A DNA stretch of 64,000 bases from Nocardiopsis ganjiahuensis DSM 45031 (GCF_000341085.1 NZ_ANBA01000028.1:1-64000), one strand, 5' to 3'; numbered from the stretch's first letter, positions 33,758 to 41,846 are shown. The notes: generated by a model not told the origin, from the letters alone. Numbers and translations: made by a program.

Positions 33758-34777
33758 TCAACGGGGACGTCCCTTGCGCTTGTGCTTTGACTTTCGGTAA
33801 GCGTCCAGGGCCTTCCGCGAGCTCTGCCATGTTCCATCGCGGCTCTGGAAGGCCTCCAACCGTCCGCGCTGCGCGGCCTGACGCAACGCGGCCAGCGAGA
33901 ACTCCTCATTGACGAGCGCGGCGAGCGGGACCATGCGTGCGGGCCCCGCCACGTTGGGCACGATGAACCGTTCAAGGTTGTCGATCATCGCACGCGCGAT
34001 CAACTCCCCCAACGAACCAGGGTCCCCGGCATCGGCTCGTTCCATCGCGGTCAGGTACGTGGGGCGCTGCCGCTTGAGGATGATGACCGGGGGATACCCC
34101 AGGCGAACCAGGATGAGGTTGAGCACCAACCGCCCCGTGCGCCCGTTGCCGTCGATGAAGGGGTGAATCTGCTCGAAGGTGTTGTGGAGCAGGGCGAGCT
34201 TCTCCGGCAGGGGCTCGCGGTCCTTGGTGCTGGCGCTCTCGAGTTCCAACCGACGGACCTGGCTGATCCAGTCGTCCATACCAGCGGGAACAAGAGGCCA
34301 CTGAGGCGGAGTCATACCGGCCGAGAACGGGCGGATGTCGTGTTCACGGAAGTTGCCCGGTCCCTCCCGGTCGGTGGCGTCCGGATGGGGCGCCACATCC
34401 CACACCGGTGTCATGGCGAGCTGGTGGATGTGCCGGACCTCGCCGATGGTCAGCAGCCGGCCGTCGTGCCACTCGCCTGGTTCCAGCGCCTGCCGGTAGA
34501 CCCAGCGAGCCGCGTCGGCGTAGCCGCGGACCTCGGTGTACTCCTTCAACGGCTTGGCGCCCACCGCGCGCCCTTGGTCCAGCAGAGCTTCGACCTCGCG
34601 CAGGACGAGCGTGTTGCCCTCCAACGCCGTCGAGTGGTGCGCTTCAAGATGCCAGATGTCGTCCCAGACAGCCCTGGCCTCGCGTGGATCGGGCAGGCCT
34701 CCGTACCGTTGCAGGTCCTCAATGGCCTTCTCGAGCCGTTGGTAGACGGTGGCCCGGCTCGGCCTTCCTCGTCCCAC
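33758..34777 (-). CDS. Fic-domain AMP-transferase with N-terminal self-inhibitory motif
   Basis: The product is 339 aa. GTG at 34777 follows AAGAAGGG by 6 nt. The catalytic Fic motif HPFIDGNGRTGR spans residues 205-216, complete with the His general base. The inhibitory motif STALEGN (residues 49-55) fits [S/T]xxxE[G/N] and sits in the N-terminal region, as in class II Fic proteins, where the Glu blocks ATP binding. The C-terminal ~80 residues contain a winged-helix-like domain (VPLAALVNEEFSLAALRQAAQRGRL). Fic enzymes AMPylate proteins on Tyr/Thr; the target is unknown. It sits alone between repeats, next to a CRISPR array and a truncated recombinase, consistent with a mobile cargo gene. Confidence 0.93.
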   Translation of the reverse strand: MGRGRPSRATVYQRLEKAIEDLQRYGGLPDPREARAVWDDIWHLEAHHSTALEGNTLVLREVEALLDQGRAVGAKPLKEYTEVRGYADAARWVYRQALEPGEWHDGRLLTIGEVRHIHQLAMTPVWDVAPHPDATDREGPGNFREHDIRPFSAGMTPPQWPLVPAGMDDWISQVRRLELESASTKDREPLPEKLALLHNTFEQIHPFIDGNGRTGRLVLNLILVRLGYPPVIILKRQRPTYLTAMERADAGDPGSLGELIARAMIDNLERFIVPNVAGPARMVPLAALVNEEFSLAALRQAAQRGRLEAFQSRDGTWQSSRKALDAYRKSKHKRKGRPR

Positions 34778-34794
34778 GCGGCACCCTTCTTAAG

Positions 34795-34831
34795 TTGATA
34801 AGCCCTGGCCTCAGCGAAATGAACTTATCAA
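34795..34831 (-). promoter_or_regulatory. Inverted repeat upstream of the Fic gene
   Basis: TTGATAAG (34795-34802) and CTTATCAA (34824-34831) are perfect 8-bp arms 21 bp apart, beginning 18 bp before the GTG. On the reverse strand the distal arm reads TTGATA, a plausible -35. It could be an operator-promoter for the Fic gene. The rest of 34832-35057 holds only the repeat copy at 35019. Confidence 0.4.
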
Positions 34832-35018
34832 AAGTGGGTGGTGCAAGGCCCCCGTTTCTCCTGACTGGCGGGGAATTTGAGGCCATCGTGCTTGTGGCCG
34901 TACCGGTCGATGCCACGTGTCCAGCAGCCTCACCTGCCCCGGCGGCTTCAGCGGTTCCGGGGCAGGTGAAGATCACCCTGCCCGCTCACCAGGTCGACGG
35001 CACGAACTGGAGGTCGAA

Positions 35019-35041
35019 GAACATCGGAACAGGATTTAGCG
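35019..35041 (+). repeat. Direct repeat copy 2 (candidate att site)
   Basis: GAACATCGGAACAGGAT followed directly by TTAGCG. It differs from copy 1 only by the absence of a 7-bp insert. It lies 17 bp from the stop codon of the truncated recombinase, a normal place for an attachment site of a tyrosine integrase. Confidence 0.55.
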
Positions 35042-35057
35042 ATAGACCTCCGAGCTC

Positions 35058-35402
35058 TCACCGGTCGGTGGTGAGCGCCTCCAGGGCACGGGTCTTGTCG
35101 GCCTCGCTCGGCAGGGCGTAGCGGCGGGTGGTGTTCAAATCAGCGTGGCCCATCAGTTCGGCCACCAGGACCACGTCGACCGGTGCGGCGACGAGGTCGC
35201 CGCGGCCTCGCACGAGGTCGGTGCCGAAGGTGTGGCGCAGCACGTGCGGGCCGAACGCCTCCCCGTCGTCGGCTGGCCCGATCCCCGCTGCGGCGCCCAA
35301 GGCGGTGACCACTCTGTTGGCGGCTCGGGTGGACAGGCCGGCGCTGTCGCGGTTGTGGATCAGTGGGCCCGCGGGGTTTGTGGGTTTGGCGGAGCTTGGG
35401 CG
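35058..35402 (-). pseudogene. Truncated tyrosine recombinase (C-terminal catalytic part)
   Basis: Only the last ~115 codons of a phage-integrase family recombinase remain; the frame is closed upstream by TGA at 35405-35403. Visible catalytic features are HxxR in FGPHVLRHTF, the second His in LMGHADLNTTRRY and the nucleophile Tyr in that same segment. The GPLIHNRDSAGLSTRAANRVV stretch fits the strand-helix before box II. The first catalytic Arg and the core-binding domain are missing. An ATG/GTG-initiated product of ~84 aa could be made but would be inactive. It is a relic of the element that carried the repeats and perhaps the Fic gene. Confidence 0.8.
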
Positions 35403-35443
35403 TCACCCGCTCCCCTTGGCGCTGGCGGGCGCTTCCTGCGAGT

Positions 35444-35475
35444 GCCCCCTGACGGCTGTCAGGGGGCCTTCCTTC
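35444..35475 (+). terminator. Orphan rho-independent terminator
   Basis: GCCCCCTGAC / GTCAGGGGGC forms a 10-bp stem with a GGCT loop, followed by CTTCC repeats and TTTTT. It points rightward, but no forward gene ends here, so it may be left from a lost gene or limit antisense transcription into the next operon. Confidence 0.75.
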
Positions 35476-35503
35476 CTTTTTGCACGCTGTGCTGTGACTG
35501 CGG

Positions 35504-36028
35504 TTAGAGCGGGAACTCGACCTGGAAGACTGCCTCGCCGAGCGTCTCGGCCTGGGAGTGCGCGAAGAGCAAGACGGCGCTGATGGCCATGGCGGGCCAG
35601 GCCCACCACCGGCGCGGCGCACGGTGGCGACCCCGAGCGGTGCTGGTCGGGGCCGTGGGCGAGGTCCCGATAGCTTCCCGGGCCTGCGGTGCCTGTCGAA
35701 CCCTCTGTTCGGCCTGTTCCTGGCGCTGTCGGGTGACCTCGGTCCAGTGCGGGACCGCGTGGTGCTGGAGCCTGTAGGCCAGGCGGGGGTCGCCTTCCAT
35801 CTGGCGCAGCAGCCGTTCCTGGCGGGATCGGTGGGATTCGGGCGGAGTGGCTGGCGGGTGGGAGTGCGGACCCCAGAGTTCGATCAGGGTCGTCTGTTGC
35901 TGCTGGGGTCGGTGAGGCCCGGGCGGGGCAGCCGACTGGCGGTTGCTGCCGGGGCGGGAGAAGCGGTGGCCCCGGGGTGCGGCCAGCCTCTGGCGCACTC
36001 CGGAACTCACCTGGCTGGGGCCGGTCAC
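35504..36028 (-). CDS. Hypothetical protein with C-terminal membrane segment
   Basis: The product is 174 aa. GTG at 36028 overlaps the TGA of the HATPase gene (GTGA), showing coupling. The first ~140 residues are Gln/Arg/His/Pro-rich and probably disordered or coiled (TEVTRQRQEQAEQRVRQAPQ). One hydrophobic segment follows near residue 145-162 (WWAWPAMAISAVLLFAHS). No family recognised. It is the last gene of a four-gene reverse operon. Confidence 0.65.
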   Translation of the reverse strand: MTGPSQVSSGVRQRLAAPRGHRFSRPGSNRQSAAPPGPHRPQQQQTTLIELWGPHSHPPATPPESHRSRQERLLRQMEGDPRLAYRLQHHAVPHWTEVTRQRQEQAEQRVRQAPQAREAIGTSPTAPTSTARGRHRAPRRWWAWPAMAISAVLLFAHSQAETLGEAVFQVEFPL

Positions 36029-36549
36029 CGGTTGGCCTCGGGGAGGTTGAACTCGGCCCAGATCACGGTGCCCAGACCCTGGCAGAAGGGGAAGTCGATC
36101 ACCGATCGAGTACCCCAGCTGTCGGCGAGGCGGTCGATGAGCATCAGGCCCCGGCCGCGCTCGGCGTGGGCCCACTCCTCCAGGGTGTGCTGGGGGGTCT
36201 GCGGGTCCTGGAACTCGGTGGTGTCGGTGCGCATGCCGTCGTCGATGATCGCGACCTGGAGGGTGGTGGCGGTGGGCATGTGCAGGGTGCGGACGACGCG
36301 GCCTTCGGTGTCCTGGCCGGAGCGGGAGTGGTCGACGGAGTTCGAAAACATCTCGCTGGCGCAGAACACCATGTTCTCGCTGGTCTCCTGGTCCATTCCG
36401 GACAGGCGGTGCAGGTCGGCGGTCAGATCCGTGCGCACCCAGGAGGTCTGGGCCAGGTCACCGGGGTAGAGGCGCGAGGGCCAGCGGCGTCCGGCGAAGG
36501 GTTCTGTGGAGGTGTGGAGCGGGGGGCGCACGTGCGGCAGACTGGTCAT
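36025..36549 (-). CDS. RsbW-like ATP-binding (HATPase) regulatory protein
   Basis: The product is 174 aa from the ATG at 36549. It is a GHKL-fold anti-sigma/serine-kinase type protein: N-box in VFCASEMFSNSVDHSRSG, G1 box VAIIDDGMRTDTT and G2-like ERGRGLMLIDRLADSWGTR. Single-domain HATPases of this kind are very common next to XRE/DUF5753 and DUF397 genes in actinobacteria, where they control development and antibiotic genes. The divergent XRE gene at 37671 fits that arrangement. An upstream in-frame start (36633) would add 28 residues without an SD. Confidence 0.85.
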   Translation of the reverse strand: MTSLPHVRPPLHTSTEPFAGRRWPSRLYPGDLAQTSWVRTDLTADLHRLSGMDQETSENMVFCASEMFSNSVDHSRSGQDTEGRVVRTLHMPTATTLQVAIIDDGMRTDTTEFQDPQTPQHTLEEWAHAERGRGLMLIDRLADSWGTRSVIDFPFCQGLGTVIWAEFNLPEANR

Positions 36550-36686
36550 GTCGGCAACTCGCTTTCTGTTGAAACGGGTGTTGGTTGTCGGCCTGCTCTG
36601 GGGGTGTTGGCGCACCCGCCAGAGCTTTTTCATGAGTACTGAAGGCCAAAAGGCGGACGCACTGGGTCTTGAGGGCGAACCGGGTT

Positions 36687-37208
36687 CTAGGAGTCGGGCG
36701 AGGAGCTGAGGCCCAGGAGTCGGCGGCCGAGCAGGCGCAGGAGTTCGTGGCGGGTGGGCGCGGTGATCCGCTCGAAGGGGTCGCCCTCACCCGTCCAGCC
36801 GATCGGGCGCCGGGCGACGTAGGTCTCGTGGGGCGAGGCGCCCTCGATGGTCAGGTTCCAGTGCCGGTAGAGGAGCGGGCACAGGATGTGCTCGGGGATG
36901 GGCAGCTCGTCCTCGCAGGCGGAGGCGTTCATCTGCGAGGAAAACGGCATGCGCGCCCCGTCACCGCCGACCGCCTTGAGCGCGTGGGGCGGGTTGGGGT
37001 GCTCGGCGATGGCCTGGTTGACGAGGTCGGTGGCCAGCTCGCAGTCCCGTTCCTCGCGGGTGATGCGCAGCGCTTCCCGGATCAGGGGGAGCCGGTTCCG
37101 GAGGGTGTGGGCGTGCCACTCGGCCAGCTGTGCGGGGGTCAGGTGCGCGGGCGGTTGCAGGGCTTCCTCGGCGACGGTGAGCAGGTCGTCGGTGTAGATG
37201 TCGAGCAT
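36687..37208 (-). CDS. Hypothetical protein (173 aa)
   Basis: ATG at 37208 overlaps the upstream stop (TGATG). The product is acidic and helical at the N-terminus (MLDIYTDDLLTVAEEAL; AEWHAHTLRNRLPLIREALRI) and ends in a segment ERITAPTRHELLRLLGRRLLG. It contains two Cys and no membrane segment. Not recognised. It is second in the reverse operon and lies 138 nt before the HATPase. Confidence 0.65.
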   Translation of the reverse strand: MLDIYTDDLLTVAEEALQPPAHLTPAQLAEWHAHTLRNRLPLIREALRITREERDCELATDLVNQAIAEHPNPPHALKAVGGDGARMPFSSQMNASACEDELPIPEHILCPLLYRHWNLTIEGASPHETYVARRPIGWTGEGDPFERITAPTRHELLRLLGRRLLGLSSSPDS

Positions 37209-37465
37209 CAGAGCCCCACCCCCAGCCGGCGCAGCCCCGCCAGAAGCAGCTGAAGGATGTGCAGGGGTGCGGAGTCCAGCGGCCGACGGGGCATCGGGAT
37301 CCGTGGCGGGCGGGGAGAGCACAACGGCTGTCCCGAGCTCAGGGTTCGGTGAGCAGGGGCGTAGCTGCGTACGCGGCGGGCCCGGCGGGGGCGGCGGCGA
37401 CGCATCGCCTCGGAGGCCGACCAGCGCACATGCGCCAGTTCGGACAAGTTGAGGTAGCGCGGCAT
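37208..37465 (-). CDS. Small basic protein (85 aa)
   Basis: ATG at 37465 follows AGGAG with an 8-nt gap. The product is very Arg-rich (MRRRRPRRARRVRSY) with a short N-terminal YLNLSELAHVRW motif and a hydrophobic C-terminal helix (LHILQLLLAGLRRLG). The stop overlaps the next start. It may bind nucleic acid or membranes; family unknown. It is the first gene of the operon. The 205-bp AT-rich divergent gap 37466-37670 must hold this promoter and that of the XRE gene. Confidence 0.6.
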   Translation of the reverse strand: MPRYLNLSELAHVRWSASEAMRRRRPRRARRVRSYAPAHRTLSSGQPLCSPRPPRIPMPRRPLDSAPLHILQLLLAGLRRLGVGL

Positions 37466-37670
37466 AGGTGCACTCCTGGTGCTCAAGTGCCAGGTGGGAA
37501 GCCCAGCGTGGGAATGAGTAAGCTCAGAGAATCATGAAATCCTCAGGGTTTCAATAAAACTAGATTTTTAGATACACAGGGTGTGAGGAATTCATCCTGT
37601 CTGTAACTGGATGCCCGAATCGCCGACCAGCCGTAACATCCTGAGAGACACCACCCCCAGGAGAGAGCCC

Positions 37671-38519
37671 ATGTCTGACCCATCACGCCCGAGCGTTCGC
37701 AGGCGACGACTCTCGGAGGAGCTTCGCCGCTACCGGAACGCAGCGGGCATGACCCTGGACGATGCGGCAGCCGCTACCGAATGGAGCGTCGGCAAGGTCT
37801 CCAACATCGAGACCGGTGTCCGGCTTCGGCCCAGCGTGGTCGAGGTGCGAGCCTTGCTCGACGTCTACGAGGTGACCGACGAACAGCGCCGCCAGGCCCT
37901 CTTCGCGATCACTCGGCAGGCAGGCAAGAAGGGCTGGTGGACCAAGTACAGTGACGTCTTCCCAGACGAGTTCCCCGTTCTGGAGTCCGACGCCACAGCG
38001 ATCAGCACTTACGAACCGATGATCATCCCGGGGCTACTGCAGACACCGGGTTACGTAGAGCTTCTGACCCGCTCAGGGAATCTGGTCCGAGACCCGGTCG
38101 ACATTCTGCGTGTGGTCGATGCGCGACGCCGTCGACAGGAAATTCTCGCCCGCGCGGACGGGCCCGACCTGTGGGCGGTCATCGACGCGGGCGCGGTTGA
38201 GCGACTGCGCTCTATACCTGAGGTGTGCCGTGAACAGGTCAGCCACCTGGCTGATATGGCAGACAACGGCGACGGAATCACGGTCCAGGTGGTCCCGTTC
38301 AGCGCGGGAATCCACGCTGGAGCCAAGGGCAGCTTCGTTCTGATGGACTTCGCTGCAGCGGATCCGGTGGTGTACCTCGAAATGGATCAGGACGGCCTCT
38401 TTCTGGAGGAGCCAGACGAAGTCACTCGGTACCGAAACCTTTTCAACCACCTCGTGAGCAGGTCACTCAACGTCGACGAGAGCGTCGCCTACCTGCGCGA
38501 GATAGCCAAAGCACCCTGA
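37671..38519 (+). CDS. XRE regulator with DUF5753 domain
   Basis: The product is 282 aa. ATG at 37671 follows AGGAGAGAG; an ATG at 37611 would add 20 residues. An XRE HTH occupies residues ~10-70 (LSEELRRYRNAAGMTLDDAAAATEWSVGKVSNIETG). The rest is the DUF5753 domain (STYEPMIIPGLLQTPGYVELL; RRRRQEILARADGPDLWAVIDAGAVERLR; GITVQVVPFSAGIHAGAKGSFVLMDF). In actinobacteria this pairs with the DUF397 protein encoded just downstream (10 nt), and often acts with an HATPase, here divergent. Confidence 0.92.
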   Translation: MSDPSRPSVRRRRLSEELRRYRNAAGMTLDDAAAATEWSVGKVSNIETGVRLRPSVVEVRALLDVYEVTDEQRRQALFAITRQAGKKGWWTKYSDVFPDEFPVLESDATAISTYEPMIIPGLLQTPGYVELLTRSGNLVRDPVDILRVVDARRRRQEILARADGPDLWAVIDAGAVERLRSIPEVCREQVSHLADMADNGDGITVQVVPFSAGIHAGAKGSFVLMDFAAADPVVYLEMDQDGLFLEEPDEVTRYRNLFNHLVSRSLNVDESVAYLREIAKAP

Positions 38520-38529
38520 GAGAGCACCC

Positions 38530-38718
38530 GTGAACCTCATTCCCAACCCCGACGTCCTTGATTTCCGCACGTCCAGCTACAGCGACCGAAGTAACTGTGT
38601 CGCCGTCGCCGACGTTCCCGGGGGCGCTGTGGTCCGCGACTCCAAGCACCCTGAGCGCGGCTACCTGCCGTTCTCCGGCCCGGAGTGGGTCGCGCTGCTG
38701 CGCACCACGCGATCGTAG
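38530..38718 (+). CDS. DUF397 protein
   Basis: The product is 62 aa. GTG at 38530 follows GAGAGAG. The DUF397 core is complete: FRTSSYSDRSNCVAVAD, GGAVVRDSKHPE and LPFSGPEWVALL. DUF397 proteins are small partners or targets of XRE/DUF5753 regulators. A terminator follows 9 nt later. Confidence 0.92.
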   Translation: MNLIPNPDVLDFRTSSYSDRSNCVAVADVPGGAVVRDSKHPERGYLPFSGPEWVALLRTTRS

Positions 38719-38727
38719 GCACAACAG

Positions 38728-38760
38728 AAGGGAGCCCCCGCAGCGGCGAGGGCTCCCTTT
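38728..38760 (+). terminator. Rho-independent terminator
   Basis: AAGGGAGCCC pairs with GGGCTCCCTT around a GC-rich inner stem, followed by TTTGCTC. It ends the XRE-DUF397 transcript. Confidence 0.85.
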
Positions 38761-38929
38761 GCTCATTCCCGCGAACACTGTACCCCCGGCATCCCGGCGC
38801 GGGAAGCAGACGTCGTTGGCCGTAGACGGCCAGGGGTTCGGGACTTTTTCCTCTGAACTCGGGGTGCAGCTCTGGGCAGGAGTGCGGATGAGTCAGTCAG
38901 TGCTCCCACTCCCAGAGAAGGACTCAGGC

Positions 38930-39172
38930 ATGCATGTCCCCATCGAAGAGCTCACCTTCTACAAGTCCAGCTACAGCGACCGGAGTGACTGCGTCGAGGT
39001 GGCGCGGTTCCGGAAGTCCTCGTATAGCAGCGGCCGACAGGAGAACTGCGTCGAGGTGGCTGATCTGCCCACCGGGGTAGCCATCCGTGACACCCAGAAC
39101 CGGGAGGCGGGCCACCTGTCCTTCTCCGCCTTCGAGTGGTCCGCGCTGTTGAAGACCGAGGCCGGTCGCTAA
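38930..39172 (+). CDS. DUF397 protein with duplicated N-terminal motif
   Basis: The product is 80 aa. ATG at 38930 follows AGAGAAGGA. The DUF397 signature appears twice: YKSSYSDRSDCVEVA at residues ~11-25 and FRKSSYSSGRQENCVEVAD at ~27-45, followed by one GVAIRDTQNRE and one LSFSAFEWSALL. The first copy resembles the start of the gene at 38530, so it may have arisen by recombination between neighbouring DUF397 genes. The mRNA leader can fold a bulged hairpin (CTCTGGG 38870-38876 with CCCAGAG 38911-38917). Confidence 0.88.
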   Translation: MHVPIEELTFYKSSYSDRSDCVEVARFRKSSYSSGRQENCVEVADLPTGVAIRDTQNREAGHLSFSAFEWSALLKTEAGR

Positions 39173-39198
39173 CGGCTCCAAGCGACTCCAAGAACAGA

Positions 39199-39235
39199 GG
39201 ACCCCCACCAGGCAATCGAGTTCTGGTGGGGGTCC
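39199..39235. terminator. Bidirectional terminator
   Basis: A perfect 13-bp stem GGACCCCCACCAG / CTGGTGGGGGTCC with an 11-nt loop lies between the DUF397 gene and the convergent spermidine synthase gene. Confidence 0.85.
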
Positions 39236-39265
39236 CCTGCATTTCCGCTCGAATCAGTACCCCCG

Positions 39266-40855
39266 TCAGTACCCTCGCCAGGCCTGGCGGTCCTGGTGGT
39301 AGCCGATGATCTTCGGGACCATCATCGTCGAGGCCTCCACCTCGCCCTCCTGGCGGTCGATCGGGAACACCAGCGCGGCCCGCAACAGGTCGTCGTCCAG
39401 GAAACGCAGTTCGGGAGCGTCCTCCGGCAGCGTCAGCTCCGGGGCGCCGCCCGGCTCACTCTCGGACACCCCCAGGTAGAAACCCCAGTTCCCGAAGGTG
39501 GGCACGTCCACGTTGTACGGGGTGACCTCGATCCCGGCCTCCCTCAGGGAGTGGCCCACACTCCAGTAGGCGTTCGGGGCGAAGAACGGCGAACCGGCCT
39601 GCACCACCACCCGGCCCTCCGGTTCCAGGGCCTGCTCCAACAGCGCGTAGAACTCGATCGTGTACAGCTTCGAGGTGCCCACGTCGGTACCGTCCGGCAG
39701 GTCGGCGATGACCACGTCGAAGTTGTCCGGGTTGTCGCGCAGCCACTGGAAGGCGTCGGCGTTGACCACCTCCACCCTCGGGTCCTGGAAGGAGTCGTCG
39801 TTGAGTTCGCGGATCACCTGGTTCGTGGAGGCCAGCTCGATGACGGCCGGGTCCAGGTCCACGAGGGTCACCGACTCGACGTCGTCGTAGCGCAGCAGTT
39901 CCCGGATGGCCAGACCGTCGCCGCCGCCCAGCACCAGCACGTCCTCGCGCGGTCCGTCCATCGCGGGGTGGATGAGCGACTCGTGGTACCGGTACTCGTC
40001 CAGGGTGGAGAACTGCAGGTCCCCGTTGAGGAACATGCGCACGTCCCGGCCGTCCAGGGACTGGGTGAGCACGATCTCCTGGTACTCGCTGCGCTCGGCG
40101 TACGCGATCGGGTCCCGGTACATGGCCTGCCGGGCGTCCACCTCGAAGGTCTCGGCGTAGTAGTAGGCCAGGCCCAGCACGGTGACGATGAACGCCAGCC
40201 CCACGCTCAGACCCGCGTAGGCCTTCCTGGTCAGGTCCGTACGGAACAGCCACAGAACCACGGCCACACCGATGACCGCGTTCAGCACGCCCACCATCAC
40301 GGCGCCCTTGGGCAGCCCCAGCAGCGGCAGCAGCAGGAACGGGAAGGCCAGGCCGCCGATCAGGCCGCCCACGTAGTCGGCGGCGAACAGGTCCGCGACC
40401 GCCTCGGAGGCCTCCTGCTTGCGGATGCGCTGGATGAGCGTCATCAGCAGCGGGATCTCGATGCCGATCAGCGTGCCGATGACGAACGCCAGCAGCACCA
40501 GCGTGGGCTGGTAGGCGGCGGCGGACAGCCAGGCGAAGGACCCGTACAGCAGCAGGACGGACAGGCCGCCGATCAGTGACAGCAGGCCCTCAACGACGGC
40601 GAACGACAGCGCCGGCCGGGCCTGGTACCGCTTGGACAGCAGCGAACCCACACCCATGGCGAACACCATCACGGACAGGACCACCGAGGCCTGGGTGATG
40701 GTGTCGCCGAGCAGGTAGCTGCCGATCGCGACGAGTGCCAGCTCGTACACCAGGCCGCAGGCGGCGCAGATGAACACCGCCAGCAGAACGAAGAACCGGG
40801 CCGCACGCGGCGGAACCGGGAGTCGGGGCCGCGCGTGGGCCGTGGTCTCGCTCAA
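39266..40855 (-). CDS. speE: Membrane-bound spermidine synthase (polyamine aminopropyltransferase)
   Basis: The product is 529 aa. Residues ~20-235 hold seven predicted membrane segments (FFVLLAVFICAACGLVYELALV; GVGSLLSKRY; VGGLIGGLAFPFLLLPLLG). The C-terminal catalytic domain has the SpeE core: RMFLNGDLQFSTLDEYRYHE, the SAM-type loop VLVLGGGDGLAIRE, VTLVDLDPAVIEL and the proton-abstraction region VVIADLPDGTD. It would transfer an aminopropyl group from decarboxylated SAM to an amine at the membrane face. In this form the catalytic motif DLPDGTD has D-L-P in place of the D-x-x-D seen in soluble SpeE. It lies last in an operon with DUF350, a lipoprotein, DUF2617 and DUF4178 genes, an arrangement recurrent in bacteria but without a settled role. 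Confidence 0.92.
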   Translation of the reverse strand: MSETTAHARPRLPVPPRAARFFVLLAVFICAACGLVYELALVAIGSYLLGDTITQASVVLSVMVFAMGVGSLLSKRYQARPALSFAVVEGLLSLIGGLSVLLLYGSFAWLSAAAYQPTLVLLAFVIGTLIGIEIPLLMTLIQRIRKQEASEAVADLFAADYVGGLIGGLAFPFLLLPLLGLPKGAVMVGVLNAVIGVAVVLWLFRTDLTRKAYAGLSVGLAFIVTVLGLAYYYAETFEVDARQAMYRDPIAYAERSEYQEIVLTQSLDGRDVRMFLNGDLQFSTLDEYRYHESLIHPAMDGPREDVLVLGGGDGLAIRELLRYDDVESVTLVDLDPAVIELASTNQVIRELNDDSFQDPRVEVVNADAFQWLRDNPDNFDVVIADLPDGTDVGTSKLYTIEFYALLEQALEPEGRVVVQAGSPFFAPNAYWSVGHSLREAGIEVTPYNVDVPTFGNWGFYLGVSESEPGGAPELTLPEDAPELRFLDDDLLRAALVFPIDRQEGEVEASTMMVPKIIGYHQDRQAWRGY

Positions 40856-40954
40856 GGTACTGCTTTCTCGAGGAACGATGAGGGTGGCCCACGGGTCCGT
40901 GCGGACACGGTGGACCTGCCGGGACGGGGCACCTGGCCCCGGACCCCGGGCGCC

Positions 40955-41383
40955 CTAGGAGATGGCCGCTGCCACGACCAGGGCGATGGAGACGTGTGCG
41001 GTCGCGCTGACCCACGTCGCCGGGTGCCATTCGTTGTTGCTGATCATGTGGCTGACCTTGCCCGGGGTCATCAGGTCGATCAGCAGGAAGGACAGGGCCA
41101 TGACGACCAGGCCGATGAGGCCGAAGACCGTCGCGGACAGCAGTCCGGGGACCAGGCCCAGCTCCGAGTAGCTGGACAGGATCGCGGAGACGACCACGAT
41201 CGACGCCCCGAGGGTGTTCGCGGACACCAGCAGGATCGCGTTCGGATTGCGGTCCTCCCAGATCAGCTTGTGCAGCTTGCCGGGGGTGAGCAGGTCGGTG
41301 ATCAGGTAGCCGAGGAGCATGATGACCGTGCCGACCACGCCGTAACCCAGGGCGTAGAGGGAGCTGGTGAGGATCTCGTTCAT
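40955..41383 (-). CDS. DUF350 membrane protein
   Basis: The product is 142 aa with four membrane segments arranged as two similar halves: GYGVVGTVIMLLGYLITDLLTPGKL and TVFGLIGLVVMALSFLLIDLMTPGKV. The D-L-x-TPGK repeat is the DUF350 hallmark. Members commonly neighbour membrane spermidine synthase. Function is not established; a membrane partner of the aminopropyltransferase is plausible. Confidence 0.9.
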   Translation of the reverse strand: MNEILTSSLYALGYGVVGTVIMLLGYLITDLLTPGKLHKLIWEDRNPNAILLVSANTLGASIVVVSAILSSYSELGLVPGLLSATVFGLIGLVVMALSFLLIDLMTPGKVSHMISNNEWHPATWVSATAHVSIALVVAAAIS

Positions 41384-41459
41384 GGCCTTGTCCGTGTAGG
41401 AGTGCTTCGGGTGTCAGGGGGTTGGACTGCGAGAACAGTCCCGCCCCCTGACCGGCAGA

Positions 41460-41834
41460 CTACTTGCCGAAGCCCGAACCCCCGCCGCGGTTGTCGCTTC
41501 CGCTGCCGCCGCTGTTGGAGTTGTTGTTGCCTCCACCGCCGAAGCCGCCGAAGAAGAAGAAACCGCCACCGCCACCGCTGCGGCCGTTGTCGCAGTCGTC
41601 GGTCGGTGTCGCGCTGGGCGTGGGTGTGGGTGTGCTTCCGGAGGCCGAGGTCGTCGAGTTCGACGTGCCGGACGTGCTCGACGTACTGGAAGTGGCGCTG
41701 TCACTCGGCTCGCAGTCAGCGTTGTTGCTGCCGCCCGAACACGCCGAGAGCAGGACCAGCAGCGCCGTGGCGCCGCCGATCGCGGCGATCTTGTGTCGTG
41801 GAGCGCGTGCTCCTCGGATCTTGGTCGTGGCCAT
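41460..41834 (-). CDS. Small Ser/Gly-rich lipoprotein
   Basis: The product is 124 aa. The signal peptide has a basic start (TTKIRGARAPRHKIAAIGG), a hydrophobic core and lipobox LSAC, with lipidated Cys at residue ~32. The mature chain is Ser/Thr/Pro-rich, then GGGGGFFFFGGFGGGG and Asn/Ser/Gly repeats, so it is probably disordered on the outer face. A second Cys pair (DCEPSD...DDCDNG) may form a disulfide. In related operons this slot is held by short lipoproteins or DUF4247 proteins. Function unknown. Confidence 0.8.
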   Translation of the reverse strand: MATTKIRGARAPRHKIAAIGGATALLVLLSACSGGSNNADCEPSDSATSSTSSTSGTSNSTTSASGSTPTPTPSATPTDDCDNGRSGGGGGFFFFGGFGGGGNNNSNSGGSGSDNRGGGSGFGK

Positions 41835-41846
41835 CTCGGCCTCCTC

